Positions 36,864-46,934 of a DNA stretch of 64,000 nt are shown here, piece after piece. The notes beneath the pieces are model-generated. The model saw only the letters and a program-made list of their open reading frames with translations. It did no database searches and was not told the DNA's origin. The stretch is from Saprospiraceae bacterium (lineage in GTDB: Bacteria > Bacteroidota > Bacteroidia > Chitinophagales > Saprospiraceae), in assembly GCA_028284395.1 (NCBI GenBank), contig JANQRV010000257.1, forward strand, positions 1 to 64,000, in the 5' to 3' direction. Positions within the stretch are counted from its first letter, which is position 1. The number at the start of each line of letters is the position of its first letter. The position numbers and the translations under genes are program-made.

Positions 36864-39800
36864 CTATCGATTTGGCCATTTGGAGTCCCGAGTCCCAATA
36901 AACACAAATGGGGCCCAGTAATAAGGATTAGAATACTCTCCAGATTTGATCATACCCAGCTGTGTGGCACGCAAAGGCGCATATTTATCCGATCCATCTT
37001 TCGCCAACTTCAAATAATAGTCCAAAAACAATTGATTCGTCGATTCATCAGTGACTTCCCAAAGGCTTAATATTACGGAGGGGGTACCAGCATACATCAA
37101 TGCTCGGGTGAAACCCACCATACCTTCCCCATGCACCAATTTCCCAATACCAGTTTGACAGGCAGCAAGCGTCACCAAATCTGCATTGAAATTTAGGTCA
37201 AATATTTCGTACATGTTGAGACAACCATCTTCCTGGTCATCTGGTTGGAGTAGGATGCTACTAAAATCTGGTGTTTCTGTATTGATCACACCATGGGTAG
37301 CAAAGTGTAGGTAGCGGTAATTAACCAAATCTAAGGACTTAAAGGCACCTTCAGTGACTTGCTCATCCAAAATCGCTGCGCTTAAGTTCGATGAAAACAA
37401 GTCCCTCAAACGATTTATCGAAGCTGCAATCGAACTCAAATTACTGTAGGCATTGCCATCAATTGTACAATTAATGTCTGTAAATTGTGAAACTCCCAAC
37501 CCGAAAAAATCTTTAGGAGGGGGCTCAACCTGTTTTTCTTTTGTTCTTTCAGAATAAAGCAATGTTGCTGAGGGGTAGTATGAAATTGGATGATCCTGGA
37601 CCAAATAGTAATAATTCTGATAATCCTTTTGCACGTTATCCTTAATGAGCAATTCAAAAGGGAGGTAATTGAGAAAGCCATCAGGAATCAGGACTATCTT
37701 TTTGTTCAGGAGAAGATCACTAGAATCAAATGGCAACCAGAGTTTCTTATAAAAATCATGAGACAATTTAAAGAATTGTTCGTCTAGGAGACCTTGAGTA
37801 AGAGGATCATTTCTTTTAATGGTCAACTTTTGTTTTGGAATGAATTCGCTTTGAAACTGATCAATCAATCGCTTCAAACTATCTGAGGGACCTAAATCAA
37901 TCATTTCTAAAGCGGAAGATGTGATTAAGAAGACAAAAGTATTTACCGTGCCCACAAAATAGCTCACCAAAACTTCATCCTTACTTAACACAGATTGCAA
38001 GTGGTCGGCCTGAACGGTAGTCTCATAGATCAAGTTTGAATATTCTGGTGCAACAGTTCGTATTTGTGCTTGTAGTTCCTGCCAATTCTGGAATAGAACT
38101 TTTCTTTGTTTACGCAATCTACTTCGTTTTTCAGAAACAAGGTCGGTTGCCAATTCTTTTTCAATTGCTTGTATCCGATTCAATATAACACGGGTTGGCA
38201 CAAGCAAGGAATCCGGTAAAGGTACAGTTTCATGAAGTCCCTTTTCAGATAGAATATCACTAAGTCCCCGTGCTTTTCCTTTCTCAGATATGGCGAAAGC
38301 CGGAGTCACCTTTCCAATCGAAAAGGCACTTGTTATTCCCAATTCGATAGCACTCATACTTTTGCTAACAAATAGCTGCCTATCTGTATGGCTCGCATTC
38401 GCCTCGCGAATCTGTTCGTTCAGGTGAATGCTCTTTTGAGCATAAAGGAGAGCAGAATCCATCTCTTGAACTAACCAAAACGAACTAGAAAGGTTATAGT
38501 AACTTGTTGTTAGATCCCTCTCTAACTCCAATTTTTCCTGGATTTCTCTTGCTCTATGAAGAAACTCAAGAGATTCTCTAAAATATCCAGCAGACTGGTA
38601 AGTTAAACCAATATTATTGTAGGAACTGGCGAGGCCATTTTCTAAGTGGTGCTTTTCTTCAATAGATCGTGCTTTATTAAACCAGTCAAGAGCTTCCAAA
38701 TAATCCTTTTGTGCTCGATGTACCAAACCTATATTGTTATAAGAGATAATTACCAAAGACCGCAGGCCATATTTCTCTCGAAGATCTTTAGATTTATGAT
38801 ACCAGACTAAGGCTTCTTCATATTTTCCTTGTTGGTAATAGACTCCGCCAATGTGGTTATAGGTATATGCTAGATCCAATTCTAGGCCTAATCTTTCTCT
38901 GATCTCTTTAGCTTTATAATACCAGACTAAGGCTTCTTCAAATTCCGTCCGAAATGCAAATATTCCCCCTATGTTATTATATGAACCGGAAAGGTCCACT
39001 TCTAAGCCCAATCGTTCTCTAATTTCAGTTGCCTGTTGATGCCATTTCAGAGCTTCACTAAGATCACCCTTAGACTCGTGGACTGTAGCAATATTGTTAT
39101 AAGATTTTGCTAATTCACGTTGAAAGTTAAGTAGCTCTGCTTTTTCCTTCGCTTTATGATACCATACTAAAGCCTGGTCATAAATCCCTTGCGCTTGATA
39201 GGCTGTGCCGATTTTATTATAGGACCTGACAAGATGGCCTTTCAGGTCTAATTTTTCTCCAATGGCTCTTGCCTGGTTATACCAACTTCGTGCTCTAGGA
39301 TAGTCTCCCATGGAGAAATACACTTCTCCAATATTGTTGTAAGAACTGGCAAGTAACTTTTCCAATCTTTTCTTAACCCTTATTTCAATGGCTAGTTGAT
39401 GCAAGCTTATTGCCTCTTCAAATTTGCCCTGTAATCGCTTTAGCTCCCCAATGTTATTGTATGAGTTCGCACAAGCTGCTTCTAGCTCCAAGCTCTCCCT
39501 AATTTGCCTTGACTTATTGTACCAATTAAGAGCTTCCTCATATTTTCCTGTATTGTGATAAACTCCTCCAATGCTGTTGTATGAATCTGCCAAATACGCT
39601 TTGGCTTCATACCTCTCCTGGATTTTAGCAGCCTTGAGATACCAAGTCAATGCCTCTTGGTATTTGCTTTCTGCATCAAATGTGCGTCCAATATATCCTA
39701 GTGATAGAGTCATTGAGAGACTATCACCGAGTATATTTGATAAATCATATGTAATTTTTGAAATGTGCTTTGCCCAATAATAATCTCGGTTTTCGTACGC

Positions 39801-40289
39801 AAGTCCTCCAATTCCAAGAAGAAAGTTTCTAGTCGTCGAATCAAAAGCCAAATCCTGACTTAATGACTGCTCCATTTCTTCAAGAAAACTTGAGAGATAG
39901 GATCGTGAAAAGAAAAGTCCACTTACATCAAATACCCCCTCTTCTTTTCCTGCTTCGCTCCAAGTTCTAATTGTACTTGTTGCCCTGCCACGTTCGTAGG
40001 TTATCTGCTGGCGTTTATGTCCATTCTGGTAATACCAGGTACAAACACCATCGAAGACATGAGGATCTACGGAAAGCAGCCTCCCTTCGAACTGTAATTC
40101 ACCAGTGATAAAATAGTCCCGCACTTTACTTGTAGGCCTGCCATTGGTGTCATAAGTGATTTCGCGGTAATATGCTGCATTTTCCCCTGAGTCCACTTTT
40201 TTCCAATCGGCATCGAAATATTCAATGGTTTGAGTTTTCATGGAGCAAGAAGCAAGCAAACACAATGTTAGGATAAGATTTGATTTCAT
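36864..40289 (-). CDS. MORN-TPR-CHAT protease paralogue 5, predicted lipoprotein
   Basis: 1141 residues. The signal peptide MKSNLILTLCLLASCSMK has a clear lipobox LASC (C15), so the enzyme is likely lipid-anchored in the periplasm or at the outer membrane. The MORN module keeps WYYQNGHKRQQITYERG. Eleven TPRs (about 190-640) closely follow the SYNNIG / WYxKAxEIRERLGLE consensus. The linker has SEKGKARGLSDILSEKG. The CHAT pair is H999 and C1044. The C terminus has three extra residues (DSKWPNR) compared with siblings ending ESKF. It is 18 bp behind the next upstream gene and is the last gene before spacer B. Confidence 0.93.
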   Translation of the reverse strand: MKSNLILTLCLLASCSMKTQTIEYFDADWKKVDSGENAAYYREITYDTNGRPTSKVRDYFITGELQFEGRLLSVDPHVFDGVCTWYYQNGHKRQQITYERGRATSTIRTWSEAGKEEGVFDVSGLFFSRSYLSSFLEEMEQSLSQDLAFDSTTRNFLLGIGGLAYENRDYYWAKHISKITYDLSNILGDSLSMTLSLGYIGRTFDAESKYQEALTWYLKAAKIQERYEAKAYLADSYNSIGGVYHNTGKYEEALNWYNKSRQIRESLELEAACANSYNNIGELKRLQGKFEEAISLHQLAIEIRVKKRLEKLLASSYNNIGEVYFSMGDYPRARSWYNQARAIGEKLDLKGHLVRSYNKIGTAYQAQGIYDQALVWYHKAKEKAELLNFQRELAKSYNNIATVHESKGDLSEALKWHQQATEIRERLGLEVDLSGSYNNIGGIFAFRTEFEEALVWYYKAKEIRERLGLELDLAYTYNHIGGVYYQQGKYEEALVWYHKSKDLREKYGLRSLVIISYNNIGLVHRAQKDYLEALDWFNKARSIEEKHHLENGLASSYNNIGLTYQSAGYFRESLEFLHRAREIQEKLELERDLTTSYYNLSSSFWLVQEMDSALLYAQKSIHLNEQIREANASHTDRQLFVSKSMSAIELGITSAFSIGKVTPAFAISEKGKARGLSDILSEKGLHETVPLPDSLLVPTRVILNRIQAIEKELATDLVSEKRSRLRKQRKVLFQNWQELQAQIRTVAPEYSNLIYETTVQADHLQSVLSKDEVLVSYFVGTVNTFVFLITSSALEMIDLGPSDSLKRLIDQFQSEFIPKQKLTIKRNDPLTQGLLDEQFFKLSHDFYKKLWLPFDSSDLLLNKKIVLIPDGFLNYLPFELLIKDNVQKDYQNYYYLVQDHPISYYPSATLLYSERTKEKQVEPPPKDFFGLGVSQFTDINCTIDGNAYSNLSSIAASINRLRDLFSSNLSAAILDEQVTEGAFKSLDLVNYRYLHFATHGVINTETPDFSSILLQPDDQEDGCLNMYEIFDLNFNADLVTLAACQTGIGKLVHGEGMVGFTRALMYAGTPSVILSLWEVTDESTNQLFLDYYLKLAKDGSDKYAPLRATQLGMIKSGEYSNPYYWAPFVFIGTRDSKWPNR

Positions 40290-40307
40290 AAATTGCTTTG
40301 AAGTAAT

Positions 40308-43300
40308 TTAGAATTTCGACTCCCGACCCCCAATAAACACAAACGGCGCCCAGTAATAAGGATTGGAATACTCTCCTGAATCTATCATCTTCAATTGGGC
40401 AGCTCTCAAAGGCGCATATTTATCCGATCCGTCTTTTGTCAATCTGGAATAATAGTCTATATACAATTGATTGGTTGATTCATCAGCAACTTCCCAGAGG
40501 CTTAAAATCACCGATGGGGTGCCAGCATACATCAAAGCTCTGGTAAAGCCCATCATCCCTTCTCCTTTAAGCAATTTGCCCAGACCAGTACCACAGGCAG
40601 AGAACGTTATCAGGTCTGCATTGAATTCAAGTTCAAAGAATTCATACAGGTTCAAACAACCATCTTCCTCATCCGACGGGTGTAGCAAAATCCGGCTAAA
40701 AGCTGGATTTTCTGCATTCACCACGCTATGAGTTGAAAAATGTAACCTTTTGTAGTTCTCGAGGTTTTCCCTTTTAAAATTCTCTTCGCTTGCCTCCAAG
40801 TCAACTAGTATCCGAGAATCTTGATCTATATAATTTTTTGCAATCGTTTTTAGCTCAGAAGTGGAATGCGGAAGTGGATGAAAAATCTCTCTTGATTCTT
40901 CATAACAATTATTGTTAGAAAAATCCGCCACTCCTACACCAAGAAATTCCTGGGCTGCGACGACTGGTTTCCTCTCGTTCTTTCGTTCAAGATGGAATAC
41001 AGTTGCAGATGGATAATATGAAATTTCATAATCACGAATCAGGTAGTTATAATTTTGAAAGTCCTGTTTTTCCTTTTTTGGTATCAATAACTCGAAGGGC
41101 AAGTAATGTAATGTTCCATCCGGTACCAAAAGTACTCTCTTATTTGAAGTAAATTCTCTTAATTTTAAAGGTTCCCAAAGAAGCTTATGCAAGGAGTTGG
41201 CAAAAAATGCAAATTCAGTATTCAATAGATCCTCTTGTAGTTTGTCACCCCTAACAATCGCTTTTTTTTGCTTCGTGAGATATTGACTTTTGAACTCCTG
41301 GATAAGAGTACCAATTGCACTTACTCCAAATAGAGGCACTGTTTTAAAGCTATCTTTAGTAACGCAAAAAGCATATGATTGCACTGCCCCCAAGTAGTAT
41401 TCAATTAGTATTTCATCATCTGCCAACACATTTTGGGTTTGGTTAATGGAAACAGGTTCCGGATACGACAGATCGGCAAATTCTGGCGCCAACAGTCTTA
41501 TTCGATCCTCAATCGCTAAATGTCTCCTGTAAAGACTGTCCCTGATCAGGATTAACTCTCTTCTTCTCTCGACTGGAATTTGCTGGGCCAATTGGAGATT
41601 TACGGAACTTAGTTCTCTTTTCACCAATCTCTTATCTTCAGATATTCCCGCTGGCAAGCTCGAAATTGACATCGTCTTTTCAGACAACAAATCAGATAAA
41701 CTACGAGATCTAAGCCCTTCGGCAACCTCAAAGGCCAATGCAGGCTTGTCAACTTGGATTGCTGCGTTAACAGCTATCTCAGCAACATTTAGATTTTTAT
41801 TGACAAACAACCAACGGTGAATCTGCCCCTTATTTAATTGCCGCGTACGTTCATTCAAATGAATACTCGTCTGCGCATATATCAAGGCAGAGTCTAACAG
41901 CGAAGAATCATAAAATGTGCGGGCAATATTACCATAAAGAGTACCTAGTTCGACCTTCAAACCTAATCTTTCACCAATTTCCTTCGCCTGATCAAACCAT
42001 TCTAGTGCTTCCGCATGTGAATCAACGGACTGATAGATTAATCCAATGTTGTTTTTGGTAATCAGGAGATCCAATTCCAAGCCTAATCTTGTTTGAATTT
42101 CATGTGCATTAGACAGCCAGTAGAGTGCTTTTTCATCGCTTCCTTGGAGACGATACAGTTCGCCGATATTTTTACATGAAATGGCTAGATCGATCTCCAG
42201 CCCTAATCTTATCCCAATTTCTAGTGCTTTGTTAAACCAGCCCAATGCCCGATCATGATCACCTTGAAAAAAGGACAATTCTCCGATATTATTATATGTA
42301 ACAACTAGATCAACCTCCAAGCCTAATCGCTCTCGAATTTCTCGCGATTTGGTAAACCATATCATCGCTTGATCATATTCTCCTAGTTCACGATATACTG
42401 CAGCAATATTATGATATGAGTTGGCTAATTCATTCTTTGGCTCCAATTTTTCCTGAATTGATTTGGCCTTATCGAACCAATCCAGCGCTTCCGTAAAATT
42501 CCCTTGAAAACGGTTTAACATCCCAATATTATTATAAGATCGAGCTAAATCACTTTCCAGATCCAACTTAGACTGAATATTTTTTGCTTTAGCATACCAA
42601 TTCAATGCTTCCGGGTAATTGCCCAGGGCACGATAAATTACTCCCTTATTGTTAAATAGAATGGCTAGCTCAGCCTCAAATCCTAATCTTTTCAAAATTG
42701 GTTCAGCCATATTATACCAAACCAACGCCTTAGCGTATTTCCCTTGCGAATCATAGACGCCTCCTATATTATTGTATGAGATAGCAATATATCTATCATT
42801 TTGAGCGATCTTTGAAAAATCGTGAACTAACCGAAACAATCGCAATCCATCTTCAAAATTTCCACCCTCAATCCGCTTGAATCCTTCTAAAAACAAGATT
42901 TTAATTGACGTTGATTCGGCCGACAAACTCTGCCTAACCTCCTGACTTAGAGCTACTAATTCGGCATCTCGATAATCAGCAGAAAAGAAAAACCCGCTCT
43001 CATCCAGCACTCCTTCTTCCTTTCCTTCCACGCTCCAGTTTCTAACAGAACTGATCAACACCCCTTTTTGATAGCTAGCCTCTTTCCTTCTTTGTCCGTT
43101 TTGGTAATACCAAATACATAGTCCATTTAAGGTATCTGGATTTACGGTGACCAGTTCCCCCACAAACTGCAGTTCTCCGGTGATGTAGTAATCCTTAACG
43201 ATTCCTATTGGTTGGCCATTCCGGTCGTAGTCTATCTCTCGATAAAATGACGCGCTTTCCTCCGAACTCAATCGCTTCCAATCTGCATCATAGTATTCAA

Positions 43301-43364
43301 TAGTCTGAGAGCACAAGGAACAAGAAGCCAATAAACATAGTATTAGAAATAGATTTGTTTTCAC
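40308..43364 (-). CDS. MORN-TPR-CHAT protease paralogue 6, predicted lipoprotein, shortest TPR tract
   Basis: 1018 residues, lipobox LASC (C15) in MKTNLFLILCLLASCSLC. Eight TPRs (about 195-520) make this the shortest sensor of the array. The CHAT His stands in FSTHSVVN (H879), where the family almost always has His-Gly. The Cys is C924 in FSACGTGLG, against CQTGLG in most siblings. The His-Cys spacing is unchanged, so activity is plausible but the loop differs. The middle and CHAT N-terminal parts are also more divergent, yet the last 70 residues match the array consensus closely, a mosaic pattern. Confidence 0.92.
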   Translation of the reverse strand: MKTNLFLILCLLASCSLCSQTIEYYDADWKRLSSEESASFYREIDYDRNGQPIGIVKDYYITGELQFVGELVTVNPDTLNGLCIWYYQNGQRRKEASYQKGVLISSVRNWSVEGKEEGVLDESGFFFSADYRDAELVALSQEVRQSLSAESTSIKILFLEGFKRIEGGNFEDGLRLFRLVHDFSKIAQNDRYIAISYNNIGGVYDSQGKYAKALVWYNMAEPILKRLGFEAELAILFNNKGVIYRALGNYPEALNWYAKAKNIQSKLDLESDLARSYNNIGMLNRFQGNFTEALDWFDKAKSIQEKLEPKNELANSYHNIAAVYRELGEYDQAMIWFTKSREIRERLGLEVDLVVTYNNIGELSFFQGDHDRALGWFNKALEIGIRLGLEIDLAISCKNIGELYRLQGSDEKALYWLSNAHEIQTRLGLELDLLITKNNIGLIYQSVDSHAEALEWFDQAKEIGERLGLKVELGTLYGNIARTFYDSSLLDSALIYAQTSIHLNERTRQLNKGQIHRWLFVNKNLNVAEIAVNAAIQVDKPALAFEVAEGLRSRSLSDLLSEKTMSISSLPAGISEDKRLVKRELSSVNLQLAQQIPVERRRELILIRDSLYRRHLAIEDRIRLLAPEFADLSYPEPVSINQTQNVLADDEILIEYYLGAVQSYAFCVTKDSFKTVPLFGVSAIGTLIQEFKSQYLTKQKKAIVRGDKLQEDLLNTEFAFFANSLHKLLWEPLKLREFTSNKRVLLVPDGTLHYLPFELLIPKKEKQDFQNYNYLIRDYEISYYPSATVFHLERKNERKPVVAAQEFLGVGVADFSNNNCYEESREIFHPLPHSTSELKTIAKNYIDQDSRILVDLEASEENFKRENLENYKRLHFSTHSVVNAENPAFSRILLHPSDEEDGCLNLYEFFELEFNADLITFSACGTGLGKLLKGEGMMGFTRALMYAGTPSVILSLWEVADESTNQLYIDYYSRLTKDGSDKYAPLRAAQLKMIDSGEYSNPYYWAPFVFIGGRESKF

Positions 43365-43376
43365 GATTCTTAGGTT

Positions 43377-46300
43377 TTAGAATTTAGACTCCCGAGACCC
43401 GATAAACACAAACGGCGCCCAGTAAAAAGGATTAGAATACTTACCCGATTCAATCATCTTCAATTGTGCAGCACGCAGAGGTGCATATTTATCCAATCCA
43501 TCTTCCGCTAACTTCGAATAATAATCTAAAAACAATCGATTAGTTGATTCATCAGCTACTTCCCATAGACTTAGAATTACCGATGGGGTGCCGGCATACA
43601 TTAGCGCTCTAGTAAAACCCACCATGCCCTCTCCTCTCACCAATTTACCTAGTCCAGTCTGACAAGCAGCCAGCGTCACCAAATCTGCTTTAAAGTCCAG
43701 CTCAAATATTTCATACATATTCAAACAGCCGTTCTCTTGGTCATCAGGTTGCAGTAATATGCTGCTAAATTCCGGTGTTTCAGCGTCAATAGTCCCATGA
43801 GTAGCAAAATGCAGGTACCGGTAATCAATCAAGTCCAAAGATTTGAACGCGCTTTCACTCGCTTGCTCATTGAGTATGGTCACACTTTGATTTGAGCTGA
43901 ATAAGTTGGCCAGTTGATCTACTGAGGTCGCTATTGTACTCAAATCAGCGTAGACATTGCCATCATTAGTACAATTGGTGTTTTTGAAGTCAGTAATACC
44001 CAGTCCAAAGAATTCCTTGCTTGGAATTTCTGTCCCCTTTTTTTTCGTCCTTTCATAGTGTAGCACGGTGGCCGATGGATAGTAGGAAATGGTATGATCA
44101 TGAATCAAGTAATTGTACTCCTCGTAAGTCTTTTGCTCCTCGTCGTTAATGAGCAGCTCAAATGGCAAATAATTGAGAAAACCATCTGGGACTATGATGA
44201 CTTTCTTGTCTTTGAAAAGACCAGTAGAATCCAATGGTGACCACAGCCTTTGATATAGCTCACTAGACAATTCAAAGAACTGCTCATCAACACCACTCTG
44301 CAATATCGCATCTTGCCTCTGAATGGCTAGTTTTTGGCTAGCAACCAAATTACTCCGATAATCTTCTACCAAAAGTCTTAAGCTATCTGAAGAGCCAAGG
44401 TCAATCATTTCTATCGCTAAAGGAGTTGCCACAAAAGCAAAAGAATGCCTATACCCCGTAAAGTAGCTGATCAGCACTTCCTGAGGCTGCAATATGGATT
44501 GTAATTTTATTGTATTGGTGGTCTCCGGATAAACAAGATTAGCATACTCCGGAGCCAGTACTTTAATCTGGTCCTCTATTTCCTGCAGAACTCGATATAA
44601 ACTATCCCTTTGCTCGCCTAAATTTTGACGTTTTGCCTTTGGAATCTCCGAAGCCAATTCTTGCTGTACTGTCTTAAGTTTTTTTCTTAGCAATCCAAAT
44701 TCTGTCATAACAACTTCGGATAAGCTTAGATCCTCGATAGACTTTTCTGCAAGTAGGTCTGACATAGCACGAGCTTTTGTTTTTTCGGAAAAAGCAAAGG
44801 CAAGTGAATGCTTTTCTAACTGATAAGCACTTAAAATTCCAGTCTCAATAGGCTCCAGATTTTTATCCACAAAAAGTTGGCGATCGGTTTTTCCTTGATT
44901 AGTCCTACGTAAATCTTCATTTAGCTCTATACTCATTTGAGCATAGAACAAAACGGAGTCCAAGCGATGCAAATGATAGTAAGCGAAGGAAATATTATGG
45001 TAAGTGTTTTCTAGATCTACTCCTAATTTCAACCTTTCTTGAATTTCCTTTGCTCTAGCATACCATTTCACCGCCTGCTCGAAATCTCCTTGAGAATGAT
45101 AGACAAATCCGATATTGTTATAGGATCGAGCCAGATCCACCTCTAGTCCTAAGCTGTCTCGAATCATCCTAGCTTGATTGTACCAACTGAGGGTTTGTCG
45201 ATATTTGCCCTGAGATTGAAAGACCATACCTATATTACTATAAATGGCAGCTAATTTTGCTTCCCGTTCTATTCTCTCTTGAATATCTTTAGCTTTATGG
45301 TACCAAATCAGCGCTTGTTCATATGCACCTTGGGCAAAATAGGCTAACCCGATATTGTTGTAGGAAACTGATAATTCTGCCCACAAGTCCAACTTTTCTT
45401 GAAGATCTTTAGCCCGTTTATGCCAAGTGAGAGCTTGTTCATATTTACCCTGGGAGTAAAAGACCATACCAATATTGCCATAAGATTTTGCCAAATCCAC
45501 TTCTAGGCCCAAGCTATCTCGAATTTCCCTAGATTTGTGGAACCATATGAGAGCTCGTCCATATTTACCCTGTGACTGATGAACCAATCCTAAATTGCTA
45601 TAAGAATCAGCCAAGTTCACCTTTAAATCTAATTCCAACTGAATACCTTTGGCTTTATTGATCCAACTGAGAGCTTGTTCATATTTACCAAGATAATAGT
45701 GAACCATTCCAAAATTACTATAGGAAGAAGCCAAGTTGACAGGCAGGCCCAGCCTTTTTCCAATATCTATTGCCTTACTCAACCAAATGAGCGCTTTTTC
45801 ATAACTGCCTTGAAAAGTATAGACCATCCCAATATTATTATAGGAAGAAGCCAAGTTCACCTTCAGACCAAGCCTCCGTTCAATCTCCATTGCCTTTTTA
45901 TGCCAGATGAGGGCTTGTTCGTAACTACCCTGAAAGGTATGAACCCTCCCAATATTATTATAGGAGGAAGCCAAGTTGACAGGCAGGCCCAGCCTTTTTC
46001 CAATATCTATTGCCTTACTCAACCAAGTGAGCGCTTGTTCATAATCACCTTGAGAAAGATAGACCACACCTATGTTGTTGTAGTAAGAAGCTAAGTTTTC
46101 CTCTCGCCCTTCAATACTCACGGCCTTCTTAAACCAAATGAGAGCTTGTTCATTTTTTCCCTGTAATTTGTAGACAGATGCAATATTACTGCAAGAACTA
46201 GCTGACTCCTTCTTAAGACCCAATCTTTCTTCAATGCTTAAAGCTTTATTAAGCCATTCGAGCGCTTCTTCGTATGCACCAAGGTGAATGTAAACCTCTC

Positions 46301-46907
46301 CTATATTGTTATACGTTATGGCTAGTACTCCTTCATGATCAAGCAACCTAGCTACATCATGAGACAGTTGGAAAAAGGCTAGCCCAAAGTTCAACTCACC
46401 TTTATTTACCAAAGACACTCCTATTCTTGATAAAAGATTAATTGAAGAAGAGTCCACTCCCAGTTCTTGCCCAAAAGCTTCTTGAAATGCTCTCAAATTA
46501 TCATTGCGATAAGCAACAGAATAATAGAATCCACTCTCGTCCAACACTCCTTCTTCCTTACCTTCTTCACTCCAATTTCTGGTTGGACCTACTGCAACTC
46601 CATTTTCATAAATCACCTCCTGGCTTTTTTGTCCATTCCGATGATACCAAATACAGGTCCCGTTCATGGTATCTGGATTTACGGTGACCAATTCTCTTAC
46701 AAACTGCAGTTCTCCGGTGATGTAGTAATCCCTAACAATTCCTAATGGTCGGCCAGTCTGGTCGTAGGTAATCTCTCGATAGTACTCAGCCTTTTCTTTG
46801 GATTCAATTCGATTCCAGTCTGTATCATAGTATTCGGTAGTGAACTGACCCTGTATGGGAGCAGAAACAAACAGTAAAAGCAAAATGAATATCATGCGAT
46901 TGACCAT
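43377..46907 (-). CDS. MORN-TPR-CHAT protease paralogue 7, next to caspase gene
   Basis: 1176 residues with an ordinary signal peptide (MVNRMIFILLLLFVSAPIQG). The MORN module contains ELQFVRELVTVNPDT, shared closely with paralogue 6. About twelve TPRs (about 190-670) are the most regular in the array, most with the ASSYNNIG / EQALIW consensus, and two units are a recent duplication (see 45721-46020). The CHAT pair is H1037 (FATHGTID) and C1082 (LAACQTGLG). The gene starts 27 bp after the stop of the caspase-fold gene, so the two are probably cotranscribed. Confidence 0.93.
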   Translation of the reverse strand: MVNRMIFILLLLFVSAPIQGQFTTEYYDTDWNRIESKEKAEYYREITYDQTGRPLGIVRDYYITGELQFVRELVTVNPDTMNGTCIWYHRNGQKSQEVIYENGVAVGPTRNWSEEGKEEGVLDESGFYYSVAYRNDNLRAFQEAFGQELGVDSSSINLLSRIGVSLVNKGELNFGLAFFQLSHDVARLLDHEGVLAITYNNIGEVYIHLGAYEEALEWLNKALSIEERLGLKKESASSCSNIASVYKLQGKNEQALIWFKKAVSIEGREENLASYYNNIGVVYLSQGDYEQALTWLSKAIDIGKRLGLPVNLASSYNNIGRVHTFQGSYEQALIWHKKAMEIERRLGLKVNLASSYNNIGMVYTFQGSYEKALIWLSKAIDIGKRLGLPVNLASSYSNFGMVHYYLGKYEQALSWINKAKGIQLELDLKVNLADSYSNLGLVHQSQGKYGRALIWFHKSREIRDSLGLEVDLAKSYGNIGMVFYSQGKYEQALTWHKRAKDLQEKLDLWAELSVSYNNIGLAYFAQGAYEQALIWYHKAKDIQERIEREAKLAAIYSNIGMVFQSQGKYRQTLSWYNQARMIRDSLGLEVDLARSYNNIGFVYHSQGDFEQAVKWYARAKEIQERLKLGVDLENTYHNISFAYYHLHRLDSVLFYAQMSIELNEDLRRTNQGKTDRQLFVDKNLEPIETGILSAYQLEKHSLAFAFSEKTKARAMSDLLAEKSIEDLSLSEVVMTEFGLLRKKLKTVQQELASEIPKAKRQNLGEQRDSLYRVLQEIEDQIKVLAPEYANLVYPETTNTIKLQSILQPQEVLISYFTGYRHSFAFVATPLAIEMIDLGSSDSLRLLVEDYRSNLVASQKLAIQRQDAILQSGVDEQFFELSSELYQRLWSPLDSTGLFKDKKVIIVPDGFLNYLPFELLINDEEQKTYEEYNYLIHDHTISYYPSATVLHYERTKKKGTEIPSKEFFGLGITDFKNTNCTNDGNVYADLSTIATSVDQLANLFSSNQSVTILNEQASESAFKSLDLIDYRYLHFATHGTIDAETPEFSSILLQPDDQENGCLNMYEIFELDFKADLVTLAACQTGLGKLVRGEGMVGFTRALMYAGTPSVILSLWEVADESTNRLFLDYYSKLAEDGLDKYAPLRAAQLKMIESGKYSNPFYWAPFVFIGSRESKF
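45721..46020 (-). repeat. Recent TPR-unit duplication inside paralogue 7
   Basis: 45721-45780 and 45961-46020 differ at only one of 60 positions and lie exactly 240 bp apart, that is two 120-bp TPR units. The unit between them (45841-45900) is related but clearly more diverged, so the exchange unit is a pair of TPRs. It encodes the repeated IDIGKRLGLPVNLASSY stretch. Confidence 0.85.
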
Positions 46908-46934
46908 AAGAAGAGATTTGGTTAGTGGGATGAT

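Larger units (their letters stand above)
22821..46907 (-). repeat. Tandem array of seven MORN-TPR-CHAT paralogous genes
   Basis: Seven same-strand genes of 1018-1416 codons share the order signal peptide, MORN/YwqK-like module, TPRs with a unit of about 40 residues (120 bp), linker and CHAT. Their 3' ends are very similar at the DNA level (compare the first 200 bp of the genes at 26013, 32506, 36864 and 43377), while TPR tracts differ in number and sequence. The array arose by tandem duplication. The well-conserved ends may reflect selection, gene conversion or both. Confidence 0.9.

Noticed and set aside
45675-46094. Long plus-strand open frames opposite the TPR tracts (for example 139 codons here, 113 codons at 35280-35621)
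   Set aside because: They are repetitive shadows of the 120-bp TPR units on the coding strand, with no start context or homologue of their own.
43377-46907. Regular 120-bp periodicity that could suggest a CRISPR array or tandem satellite
   Set aside because: The period is an open-frame TPR unit with amino-acid-level conservation; there are no short direct repeats with unrelated spacers.
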